14,137 bases of DNA from Phoronis ovalis (GCA_028565635.1 JAOXYB010005456.1:1-14137); one strand, 5' to 3'; shown: positions 1-9,133, counted from the stretch's first letter. Program-made: numbers and translations. The notes: generated by a model not told the origin, from the sequence alone.

Positions 1-937
1 TATTCTACAGACGTTTTCCGCGCTTATCTTGCTTACCAAAATGCACCTGAAATTGCGGGGAATCGAAAATGTATTCAATTTTGCCGCACTATGCAATATG
101 GTCCTCACGCACAGAACCAGTTAATAGCTAACAATCATTCGCGGATTTACAAATAAAAAACTATCTTTTCAAATTAAACTTTCAAAGGATTTACATACTT
201 GAAATTGCGTTTTAAAGTATGAACTAAAACAAATATTGGTCGGGTAACTGAACAGTATGGCGAAATAGTGTTCTCAAAAACGTTTATTGGTATCGGGCCA
301 ATATTTGTATAATGTTTACATTATATTTTTATTCATTTTCCTTTATGTATTAAATAAGACACTCATTAATAATCAGTTCCAGCCACGTCGACTGGACGAA
401 TGGAATTCAAAGTTAACTTGCAGTATACAAAAGGGGTGCTAAAAATGAATCTCTCCAGTGCATCTGAATAGGACTTTGAAAAAATTAATGCGTTCAAATA
501 TTTGTCTTGAAAATACGCATCGACCGTTGTTTCCCGATTGTTTCGTATAGAGTCCTGTAAGATCTTTAAACAACCACTTTAAAGCGCATTAAAATTGAAC
601 TACTAAACTTTGGAACAACTTTATAACATATATATCACGTTTTTTGAGCAACAAAATTTAACAGGCATATACAACAGAGTTGCACGGAATTCGCACTTTT
701 TTAACAGTCGGAAAATGATATCACGCAAGTAAGGAATAATGGATATTGTAATCCGGCTTATGTTTATAAGGAACTTTGTTTTAGTTCGCACTTAAAGTAA
801 AAGAAAAAAATATAACTATCTAAGAAGTAGCAAATGGCTGTTGATATATATATAAATGGCCGTTATAACGTTAACGAATTAAATTATAGTACATGTACTT
901 ATACGGCCGTCACATATTTTATTTCTTTATTTTCTAG
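1..937. other. 5' flank or intron upstream of the CCP/lectin receptor gene
   Basis: I see no exon here that fits the gene to the right. The first exon found starts with two bases of a split codon, so an earlier exon with the start codon and signal peptide must exist. No ATG-plus-hydrophobic stretch ending in a phase-1 donor is visible in this stretch. One frame is open from the left edge to a TAA at 154-156 and overlaps an AATAAA at 152-157; see the findings. The rest is AT-rich with short TA runs (845-853) and no recognisable promoter or RNA gene. Confidence 0.5.
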
Positions 938-1120
938 TTATGGATTGCAGTCCAATTCAAACAGTTGCCTTTTCAAACAGAACAGGCAACGAAACATCGT
1001 ATGGTTCAAGCATTAGTTACGCATGTGTGCAAGGATATGAATTTCCTGATCACGCGAACATCACCAGTGTTACGTGTGACATTACTGGAGTCTGGTCTGC
1101 TATCGTTGATGATTGCGAAC
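938..1120 (+). CDS. Exon encoding CCP domain 1
   Basis: The acceptor follows a T-rich tract ending TTCTAG, and the donor is GTAAGT. The exon runs phase 1 to phase 1. Cysteine spacing is C-x25-C-x16-C-x12-C, with VQGYEFPD after the second cysteine and VW before the last. There are three N-glycosylation sequons (NRT, NET, NIT). Because the exon begins inside a codon, it cannot be the first coding exon. Confidence 0.9.
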
Positions 1121-4100
1121 GTAAGTGACGAATCAACGTGTTTCCGTATGTCATTACATGTCAATCTGAATAATTAAGTCCATCTGTTAGTGCTCCGTAT
1201 CTTCTCAACCAACATCTGGGATTAACCGCTACAATTTTCGTTTATTTTTTATTATCTCTAAACACAGAAGAAAGATATTCCCTTTATGTTTATATAAAGC
1301 GCCTAGACATTATAGGGTTGAAGCCCAAACGTTAGTTAAGAAGGTATGGAACACTAACGGATGGATTTATTCAGAAAAATTACAGGTACAAAACTCCGTA
1401 TTATATTCGCTTAGTCTGCACTACAAAAGTAGTAAGTATAATCAGTACTTGTTCGTGTTAAATATAGAAGCATATTGTATGGTTTTGAAAATTTTATTTC
1501 TGAGCTAGCCTACTAGCGTCTTACCATTGATGATACACATGTAAGTATTTTATCAATAAAAATTGAATGAACTTGGTTACGCAGTGTGAACTTATCAACC
1601 TATCGTGATTACAGTTAATTTCTTTTAGATCCAAGCTGTCCAAAAATAACTGTCAATCACGGAAATCCACTAACACAAAATCGGGAAATTGGTCAGTTAG
1701 CAAGATGGATATGTGATGCAGGATTTGTTTGGCCAATTAATAATAACTTCACAGGTTTAGAATGTCTACCAACGCAACAATGGAATGCTACTTTACCTGA
1801 CTGCGAACGTAAGTATCGAACAGAGTGTCTGGAACTCATGATCACCTGATTACCTGACAAGTGGGCATATATAGTCTTATAATATCTGATGTTTTGTATA
1901 TTTTTGGAACTGTGGGAATAAGTACACCACTAGATTTCCAATCAATATCCGTTATAATGTTCAGCTATTATCTCTTCATGACATGGACATCCATTCTCTG
2001 ATATACTAGCAGACCTGATCCGTCTGATTTCGAAAAAAATGCCTTAGTACGAAAATTACCCATGAATCGCATATTTTTTAATGGAAAAAAGGCCTGCATT
2101 CAAATTTCGATTAAAATTTTTGCATAAGAAATGCAATGATGATCTCGGGATTCTTTCTTTCTTTAACAGAAATTACAACATGTTGACATAGTTACAAAAC
2201 ATCCAACATTAAAACGCCACGCCCCTCCCCCAAATAACCTAGAGAATACATGTCCTGTGTTATTATCAAGCCATATTCCCAAGAGTATTCAGTAGATTAT
2301 TTGCTGTAACAGCTTGATTGCATCAAACACGTCAATATGTGATCTAAATATATATACAAAATGTGACTGCCACCATAACTAATAATATGTGTAGGCATAA
2401 AACAAAATGTATGCATTTGTCTTACAGCAATGGATTGCCCGGCTTCCGCCAATATAACAGGAGCCACTGGCGTGGGAGGATCTATTTCTGTTGGATCTAC
2501 ATACAGCTACTCGTGTGATGCAGGATATTACTGGCCTGATGGAGACATAATCAAAGTAATCCAATGTGAATCAAACAGGGAATGGAATGCTACACTTCCA
2601 GCTTGTGAAAGTAATGTTGTTTTTAAACTGTATTTTATTGTATTTCAAAAGAAAATTATTTTTCATCGTTACAACAAATAGTTATTCAAATAATATTATT
2701 ACAAAAGTTGTTTTTTTTTAAATCAGCATCTTTTTTGTAACTGAGATTTCATAGATTACATTGACTTCTTAAATTTTAGAGTCAAGTTGTCCACTGTTAC
2801 CTGCAGTGCAATATGCTACCAAAAACACAACGGATAAAACATTCGAAACCGTGGTAGAAGTCACGTGCTTAGATGGATATTTATTTAATGACGGTACAGG
2901 AGATACATCTAAAACTATTTCCTGTTTATCTTCACTTTTGTGGAGTGCTACAACTCCTAGTTCATGTACCGCTTTGCAATGTGGTCCGCCACCAACAGCA
3001 GCCAAAACTGTTATAACTGGTAAGGGTTTACTGCAACCGCTTTTAACACATTAGGAGATTGACTAGGATGTTTTAGAAATTGAGCAAACCATCATTATTG
3101 CTTCAATATTAAAACAAAAAGATGAAACTGAAATGAAATAGATGCAAAATGATGAAAAATCAGAATATTGGAAGTTTTTTACCGCGTTCTTTCTGTAAAA
3201 AGTAACACCAAACATTTTCTTTAAAATATTCCAGAAAAGTTCAAATTAACTTTCATCGCACCTCTTGCCGTCATCTGGAATTGGATTTTTTATGATTTCT
3301 GCATTCTTTTGTTCAATAAAAGCTATATAAAATAATTCCAGGTTCGAGCTACAACTATTTGGAAACCCTTGAATACAGATGCGAAGTTGGGCACGAATGG
3401 GCCGATGGCTCAAATGTTAGGACAATTTATTGTACGGCGACTCAGTATTGGTCAGAAACAAGTATTCCTGACTGCAAACGTAAATATAATTAAATCAATT
3501 AACTTAGCATCATATTATATTCAGCTTTATATAATAATAAAGTAAATAATTAATTTGTTTACAGTTTATAACTGCTTGATCAAAGAATCATTTAATGATA
3601 GAACGTTGCGGCGATATTTATCTGTAACAATCACTTTAACACATAAGAAAGAAACAAGTTGTAATACAGTTGTTTAAAGTCATTAAACGACTAATTATAA
3701 AACGTATATTGTTCCACGATTCTTAGCAATCAACTGCGATTTCCCTCCATTCATCATGTATGCAATCTTGGATACTTATCGAACTAAGTATGCCACTGTG
3801 GTGAACTATGAATGCGATGGTGGTGCCCGGATGCCAGGAGGCGGGACGGATTTTCAAATAACGTGCGAGGCTTCTAAACTTTGGAGTAGAGTGCCAAACG
3901 ATTGCATGCGTAAGTCTCATTTTGACACCAGAATAGTTCTAATACGTGATATTCGTCTTTAATCCTGGTCTGCATTATATCATCTTCGGCACTTCACTTT
4001 GTTGTGTTCTTAATTTTTTTCTGTAACATAGGGAAGCTGGGGCAGTGTCATATTCCAGTGCTTAAAAAATAGAAATCTGTTTATAGGTACAGAAAACACT

Positions 4101-7100
4101 AAATAAATCACAATGTTCCATTTGCTGTACTATTTCCATTAAACATCTTCGTAGCACCAAACTGCCCAGCAGATGTTGGTTGGTACCGCGACGAAGAACA
4201 GTGCTACTATATTTCTTCTGAAAATGGTAAAACAGGTACCTTTGATGAAGCTGTCAGTGGTTGTAACAATCTGGGATCTCAACTAGCACAAATAAATTCT
4301 GTACTGGAAAATACATTTTTAAAGAATTTAGGGTAAGATTTTCATATTATTTATCTAGAATTCCATAAAGGATTCATAACTGCCTTCTTAGCTCTGATGA
4401 CTCCGTAAATAGCTCACCAAAATCTTCAGGGGATGTTACTGAGCCACTGATTGCTACAATTGTTGCTAGCTAGCTGCACAATGGCATTGACCACTCCCAG
4501 TCCCGGTTCTCAGTCCCCGTTAAAGAGGCCAGCGTGACATATTCTGAAAAGATTAAATAGTGAACATACATTTGTAATAACCATTTATGTAGCAACCTAG
4601 AGCAAGTTTAGGAAAACGTCTTCACTTTTTATATACTTTATATAACGAGTCTTATATAAGTACTTTGGAGTTTAAGTTAAATTATTTTATGTAGTCCTGC
4701 AGTAACAAACCAAGATCACTGGATCGGCTTACATGAAGCTTTGGACATGAACAATGTGACTAACTGGGTATGGGCCGATAGCAGACAGGTTCCAACTTAT
4801 AACAATTGGTATCTTCACGAACCGGATGGGGATGGGCCATGCGCACGCATGAGTCGTTCTGGAATTTGGAAAGACAGACAATGTTCTTTCGTCAATCCTT
4901 ATCTTTGCAAGCGAGAGGCCCGTAAGTAAATGACGCATGCTCAAAATTCTAATCTAGTATTATATTCGAAGTTAAAAACGACACTCTGTTATTTTTTACA
5001 ACAGAAGTTCAACAAAAAGTTCTTGATTTTATGCTGTAACTATTATTTGATGATCACTTCATTTGATACAGATATCATTGCATAAACTAGTAATCCATTT
5101 AAAACCGAAATTGAAGTAGTCCAATGACACAAGCAAGTACCTAGAATAGCTGGACCTAGTACATAGTGTCTGGTCACAAGAATCAGGAAAAGCAGTGAAT
5201 ACGCTTTAACTCATGATCAATTACATTTTGCTTTAATAAAAAGTACTAAGTAATTAAAGTTAACTTCGAATTACTTGCAGAATGTCCACCAACTCCCGAT
5301 GTTGGTAATGCGTACTCAGATAGGCGTGTGCCAGCCTCAGACGTTGGAACAAAGTTAAACTATACTTGTTATAAAGGATACGAGTTCCCCGAGAACACTA
5401 CTGAAAAACAAATTGAATGCTTGCTAGGAGGATACTGGAGTGACATCGAGTCCTGTCAAAGTAATAATTCTAGAATAACCGTACTCTTAGTACTAAAAAC
5501 ATTTACATGTATGTCAATTAGAAATAATGTTAACTGAACACTATACTGTGTCAAATAGCTAGCAAAAATAGATTCATTGTATCGCTAAATAACTAAGATG
5601 TCCTGTTTTAAATGTGAGTGAATATCATTTGTGGAATTTACAAAGGCTTCTTTCGTTGCGAAATGATGTATACCCTGCACATAACACTTTCCCTTGTATT
5701 CTTTTATTCATAGGTTAGCATAAAGTCCCCATATTAAATTTCACTTTTCTTTTACCTGATAAAGCAGGAATATGTTAGCATACACATTTCAGTCATCCAT
5801 TGTCCCGAGCCCCCAACCGTTCCACACGCATCTGTTAACAATATGGCGACAATATATGGTTCTGCTGTCAACTATACCTGTCATCCTGGTTATTGGTTTT
5901 CCCGTGATGAACAAGGAAAATCATACGGCATGAAATGCTTAGTCAATGGGTCATGGGATGCAGCAATACCACCATGCAACGGTAGGAGAACCATGCAGTT
6001 AAATTAATATTTTGTCATGCGCTACTATACTTAATCTACAGGCAGTAACACGCGTACGAAGTATAGATTTAATAACTGACTCTTTTACTACCTTCTCTTC
6101 ATTTAGTAATGTTAATAAATATCGAAAGAGAAATTTTACAATTGAGCGAAATTATAACTTCTGTTAGATAAAGCAAAAAAAAAAATACTTAAATACCATG
6201 ACTAATTAATATAAGTTTCTAAGTTAAAAAATAATATAACTTACACAAACTTTATTAATATAATTCTTCTTTAATACTGAGTATGACAATAATGATTTGT
6301 CACCTAGCTATGACACGAATAAATTGATCACTGTTTTTTTATGAGCTGTAATTTATTTGTAGAGATTCGCTGTCCTTACAACCAGATACCAGACGCTCAA
6401 CCATTATCGCTCTCAAACATGGCGGGTTCAAGTATTGTTTTCGAATGTAACACGGGCTACGACTTTCCTGATGATTCAACTACTCAAGATGTATACACCT
6501 GTTTAGGAACAGGAGATTGGGTTCCTGCAAACAGGACCTGCCAAAGTAAGTAATTAGTCAGTTAGCTAAATAGTTACGCTACAATAGTGCAGCAGCGGGA
6601 TTTTATTGCTAAAGTTAAGAATATCACGCCGGTCACTATATTGGTACTGTTTCACAATATGTGGTAGTTGTTGACAGAATGAAATAGTTTAAAAATATCT
6701 ATTTAAAATATATACTTGTATTGTACATCATTGTAAGGGAAATACATTACAGAAGACTTTTAAATGCTAAGTTAAGATATTTTTAATTATTACGAGATTA
6801 TCTAAAAAATTAAACAGGATGTAACATGTTACATAGCAACACTGACGTTGACAAATAATTCTGTATAAAATACACAGGCAAATGTGTCCATGATTAAAAT
6901 TACTATGATATTTACTTATATCTACATATGCCCCATACATCAGCGGTATTGGCTTTTTAAGTCACTGACATTGTGAAATTAATATTACATGTTCGTTGGT
7001 TGTCTACTACAAATGAACTACAAAATACACAAGCGCTATGAACATTCGATGAGACAACTGCAGGTATCAACGGGTTATTCTGCAGTGTCTCTAGGTTTTT

Positions 7101-9075
7101 AAGGGACCACATGAATTATATTACAAAACCTGCTGCTATTGTATCTCTTGTTAACTTGAGCTGATTAGTAAATAGTATACGAATATTTCAATTCTGTCTG
7201 CGACAAAAAACAGATACTTCACCAAAAATAAGATTTGAAAACCTCTCATGCAGTCTATACAAAGACATGCAAAGTGTGATTCATGCTACCGATATTAAAT
7301 TATGTGTACCTTGATGCGGGTGTAGGTATGTAATGAATTAAATACTATTATTATTTGGTGTTTTATTTTTCATAGTAAAGCACTGTCCATCATATGAGAA
7401 AGAGCACGCCCATGCGGAATCTTCAGCGACTCATTATCAGGCGTACATTCCTGTCACGTGTAACCCGGGATATGAATATCCAGAAACCCGGATTACAATG
7501 TACACCAGATGTCAAGCCAACAAAACATGGACGGAAATCCCAGCCTGCGAAGGTGTGTAGAAATATCAGTTGCTTATTGCGTTTTGCATGGATAAGTCTC
7601 TCGGACACAGATTTAGTACCTCTTCTAATCCGGTTACATATTTTAAAATTAAACAGAGATACTGCACTAGTCCTTTCCTGATCTTTTACAATAATTCATA
7701 TTTAATATCGGACAGACAATTATGCTTCCTACAATACAGCTAAAGGGAAGGGTTTTAATTAATTAATTAATTATACATTGTATGTTTTTAATTTGCTAGC
7801 TGCATGTTTAAGAAGATGCATCTTGTGAATCCTATAAAATGCAATATTTCTGCGTCAACTTTTTTCTTAATCATTTTTTCAGTCATTCAGTGTCCTTCTG
7901 TGCCAAATATTACGAACGCCACGCCTGATACAAACGAGAGATCTATAGGTACTGTTGTTAATTTCACGTGCATTGAAGGACGTGTTTTTCCCGATGGCGA
8001 AACGTGGAGAATAATTAAGTGTGGAGGTTTCTCTGAGTGGATTCCTAAACCTAAGGATGTTCCTGCTTGCTTAGGTATTCATTCAGTTGTTAATGATTAA
8101 TTTATATCGTTGTTACGTAACGTTTGACATCGTAATAAAGCGTATTGCCTGTAAGATGTATTTCAAATACCAATTATTTTTACATACAAATACATGTTTT
8201 CCTAGGAAACTTTGTCTACAATGTACATTTATCATAATACACAAACACGAATGATGTATTAAATCCACTTTCGAAAACACTAGATCATTAAAGTCGAGCA
8301 AAACATCTCAGTAAGGAGTTCAAACGGCAATCTTGAGCAGTATAAAGTGATATTAACACACGTATGCAAAGAATATGAGGGGTCAGAAGAATATATTGTT
8401 TTATTATATGAAGTTATTCTTTTATGTTTTACAGACTCAGCCATTGAAATAACTGGTGCAAAGAAATACCCAGTCGTTGAGGCAGAAAACGCCGTAGGGA
8501 TAGGTGTAGTAGCAACTGCTTTACTTGTTACAGCGTTCGTGGTAGTAGTTTTGCTAGATATACCTACCATGATATGGCATATACAACTTCTAAGAAGAAA
8601 CGTATTTGGTACTCAAATTCCAAATAACGTTAGAAAAATCAAAAAGCCGAAACCAAAGAAGGTAAAGAGAATTATTACACAATTTGGGAAAGAAAAACCG
8701 AAAGAAGAAACGCCAAAAGACGATAAACCGAAATTTGCATATCCAGATATTTCATTCTTTTTGAAGAAGACTACTGCTGCTGTTGACGCAGCCACAAAGG
8801 TTAATACAGTTGTAAACGTTTTTAAGAAAAATTTAGTTAGTACGAAAGCGTCGACTGAACCTACGATTACAGAAACAAATACAACACTACCGGAAATACA
8901 TATACCAAAAGGTTCTAATTTGGATAAAGAATTGGCAAATGCTCTTGGAGAACAGGTAGATGATTATATATTGGTAAGCGAAATGAAGGACGCATTCGGA
9001 GGTGTAGACACAGATCCAACTGATAATATGACAATGGAGGATTTACAGAGCGAAATAGATAGATTAACTAAGTAA
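938..9075 (+). CDS. Multi-exon membrane receptor with 11 CCP (sushi) domains and one C-type lectin domain, 5' partial
   Basis: Fourteen exons join in one frame: 938-1120, 1629-1808, 2428-2610, 2780-3019, 3342-3479, 3727-3909, 4155-4332, 4695-4921, 5281-5460, 5793-5981, 6363-6545, 7376-7552, 7883-8074 and 8435-9075. They give about 1,023 residues: CCP1-6, C-type lectin, CCP7-11, stalk, membrane helix near residues 831-851, and a 172-residue cytoplasmic tail. All introns are GT..AG. All are phase 1 except the phase-2 intron inside the lectin domain. Each CCP has four cysteines and the tryptophan before the last one. More than a dozen N-x-S/T sites suggest a glycosylated ectodomain. CCP modules bind proteins (complement regulators, selectins) and C-type lectin domains bind sugars or proteins, so a surface recognition or adhesion receptor is inferred. 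The signal-peptide exon is missing, so the true N-terminus is unknown. No named orthologue is recognised. Confidence 0.92.
1629..1808 (+). CDS. Exon encoding CCP domain 2
   Basis: The acceptor is TCTTTTAG and the donor GTAAGT, phase 1-1. Cysteine spacing is C-x24-C-x16-C-x12-C. The loop after the second cysteine reads DAGFVWP, followed by an Asn-rich turn (INNNF) where sister domains have PDG. Sequons are NFT and NAT. The ending WNATLPDC is almost the same as in CCP3 (WNATLPAC), which suggests that CCP2 and CCP3 are recent duplicates or are held to the same shape. Confidence 0.92.
2428..2610 (+). CDS. Exon encoding CCP domain 3
   Basis: The acceptor is CTTACAG and the donor GTAATG, weaker than its neighbours, phase 1-1. 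Cysteine spacing is C-x25-C-x16-C-x12-C. After the second cysteine the sequence is DAGYYWPDGD, the clearest copy of the aromatic-Pro-Asp-Gly signature shared by the array. Sequons are NIT and NAT. Confidence 0.92.
2780..3019 (+). CDS. Exon encoding CCP domain 4 and the first half of CCP domain 5
   Basis: The acceptor is AAATTTTAG and the donor GTAAGG, phase 1-1. The first 60 codons are a full CCP (C-x25-C-x18-C-x13-C). The exon then runs on through CGPPPTAAKTVIT, the start of the next CCP, whose other three cysteines are in the following exon. This is the longest extracellular exon and the only one with one and a half domains, so an intron between CCP4 and CCP5 was probably lost, or CCP5 gained one. 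Sequon NTT. Confidence 0.9.
3342..3479 (+). CDS. Exon encoding the second half of CCP domain 5
   Basis: The acceptor is AATTCCAG and the donor GTAAAT, phase 1-1. The donor codon G and acceptor GT rebuild a glycine. Across the two exons the domain spacing is C-x25-C-x16-C-x13-C, matching the single-exon domains, which supports both splice choices. After the second cysteine the sequence is EVGHEWADGS. Confidence 0.88.
3727..3909 (+). CDS. Exon encoding CCP domain 6
   Basis: The acceptor is GATTCTTAG and the donor GTAAGT, phase 1-1. Cysteine spacing is C-x25-C-x16-C-x12-C. The loop is DGGARMPGGG, so the usual GY plus aromatic is replaced, making this the most diverged loop of the first six. No N-glycosylation sequon is visible, unlike most of the other modules. 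It directly precedes the lectin domain. Confidence 0.9.
4155..4332 (+). CDS. Exon encoding the N-terminal half of the C-type lectin domain
   Basis: The acceptor is CTTCGTAG, phase 1 in. The donor is GTAAGA, phase 2 out. The protein starts PNCPADVGWYRDEEQCYYI, the extra N-terminal cysteine pair of a long-form C-type lectin domain. It continues to the first core cysteine (VSGCNNLGSQLAQI) on the first helix. The change from phase 1 to phase 2 fits an intron inside a module rather than between modules. Confidence 0.93.
4695..4921 (+). CDS. Exon encoding the C-terminal half of the C-type lectin domain
   Basis: The acceptor is TTTATGTAG, phase 2 in. The donor is GTAAGT, phase 1 out. The WIGL motif is present (HWIGLHEA), followed by NNWYLHEPDGDGPCAR and IWKDRQC, and the domain closes with YLCKRE. 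Together with the previous exon it has the six cysteines of a long-form domain. At the sugar/calcium site EPD stands where mannose binders have EPN and galactose binders QPD, and WKD stands for WND. Calcium-dependent sugar binding is therefore uncertain. Sequon NVT. Confidence 0.94.
5281..5460 (+). CDS. Exon encoding CCP domain 7
   Basis: The acceptor is TTACTTGCAG and the donor GTAATA, phase 1-1. It is the first CCP after the lectin domain. Cysteine spacing is C-x27-C-x16-C-x11-C. The loop is YKGYEFPENT and the sequons are NYT and NTT. The first segment (PPTPDVGNAY) is two residues longer than in most of its sisters. Confidence 0.92.
5793..5981 (+). CDS. Exon encoding CCP domain 8
   Basis: The acceptor is CACATTTCAG and the donor GTAGGA, phase 1-1. 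Cysteine spacing is C-x25-C-x18-C-x12-C. The loop HPGYWFSRDEQG is two residues longer than most and lacks the Pro-Asp-Gly turn. Sequons are NYT and NGS. Frame and splice phase are both consistent with the exons on either side. Confidence 0.91.
6363..6545 (+). CDS. Exon encoding CCP domain 9
   Basis: The acceptor is TTATTTGTAG and the donor GTAAGT, phase 1-1. A second AG two bases on (AGAG) would shift the frame, so the first is preferred. Cysteine spacing is C-x24-C-x17-C-x12-C. The loop is NTGYDFPDDS and the sequon NRT overlaps the final cysteine region. Confidence 0.92.
6546..7375 (+). other. Longest intron of the receptor gene (830 bp)
   Basis: It runs from the GTAAGT donor after CCP9 to the ATTTTTCATAG acceptor before CCP10. 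I saw no four-cysteine CCP frame, RNA gene or terminal inverted repeat inside it. Composition is AT-rich throughout. Confidence 0.6.
7376..7552 (+). CDS. Exon encoding CCP domain 10
   Basis: The acceptor is TTTTTCATAG and the donor GTGTGT, a weaker site than the usual GTAAGT of this gene. Phase 1-1. Cysteine spacing is C-x24-C-x16-C-x11-C. The loop is NPGYEYPETR and the first segment is rich in His and Glu (EKEHAHAE). Sequon NKT. Longer open frames overlapping this exon in other frames have no CCP pattern. Confidence 0.9.
7755..7773. repeat. TTAA tetranucleotide microsatellite
   Basis: Four and three-quarter perfect TTAA units lie in the intron between CCP10 and CCP11. It is a simple repeat with no visible function. 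Confidence 0.85.
7883..8074 (+). CDS. Exon encoding CCP domain 11, the membrane-proximal CCP
   Basis: The acceptor is ATTTTTTCAG and the donor GTATTC, phase 1-1. Cysteine spacing is C-x25-C-x16-C-x15-C. The last interval carries a Lys/Pro insertion (WIPKPKDVPAC), making it the longest C3-C4 loop of the array. The loop after the second cysteine is IEGRVFPDGE. Three sequons (NIT, NAT, NFT) cluster in the first half. Confidence 0.91.
8435..9075 (+). CDS. Last exon: stalk, transmembrane helix, lysine-rich cytoplasmic tail and stop
   Basis: The acceptor is ATGTTTTACAG, entered in phase 1. About 19 stalk residues are followed by a 21-residue hydrophobic helix (8494-8556, VGIG..VVVVLL). The juxtamembrane stretch has basic residues (QLLRRN) and then the cluster KKPKPKKVKR. 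The tail is 172 residues: lysine/proline/acid-rich at first, then a likely amphipathic region (FFLKKTTAAVDAATKV), then an acidic C-terminus ending in DRLTK. It has only two tyrosines, both in YxxPhi settings: YPDI (codon at 8740) and YILV (codon at 8965), typical of AP-2 endocytosis signals. No kinase, TIR or death domain is visible. An upstream ATG at 8347 in this frame lies in the intron and is not needed. Confidence 0.92.
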
Positions 9076-9127
9076 CAATAATAGACATTTGTGACCATAT
9101 TTACACCGAGTAACACCTGCAGCAACA

Positions 9128-9133
9128 AATAAA
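9128..9133 (+). terminator. Polyadenylation signal AATAAA of the receptor gene
   Basis: A canonical hexamer lies 52 bases after the TAA stop. It is followed within 20-40 bases by T- and GT-rich sequence (TTTGTATTTGTGACAG), as expected downstream of a cleavage site. It implies a very short 3' UTR. Confidence 0.8.

Noticed and set aside
715-728. ATG followed by a GTAAGG donor as a possible first coding exon of the receptor
   Set aside because: Only 14 bases, not hydrophobic, and it ends in phase 2, whereas the next exon needs phase 1.
834-1016. 60-codon plus-strand frame upstream of and overlapping the first CCP exon
   Set aside because: It crosses the splice acceptor in a different frame and has no CCP cysteines or signal peptide.
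2379-2564. Minus-strand frame opposite CCP3
   Set aside because: Shadow of the CCP3 exon; the plus-strand reading has all four cysteines and splice sites.
3723-3920. Minus-strand frame opposite CCP6
   Set aside because: Antisense shadow spanning the exon almost exactly.
4729-4944. Minus-strand frame opposite the lectin domain
   Set aside because: Antisense shadow; the plus strand has WIGL and the six lectin cysteines.
7394-7681. 95-codon plus-strand frame over CCP10
   Set aside because: Wrong frame for the CCP and runs through the donor into the intron.
8280-8570. 96-codon minus-strand frame over the transmembrane region
   Set aside because: Antisense of the hydrophobic helix; no independent support.
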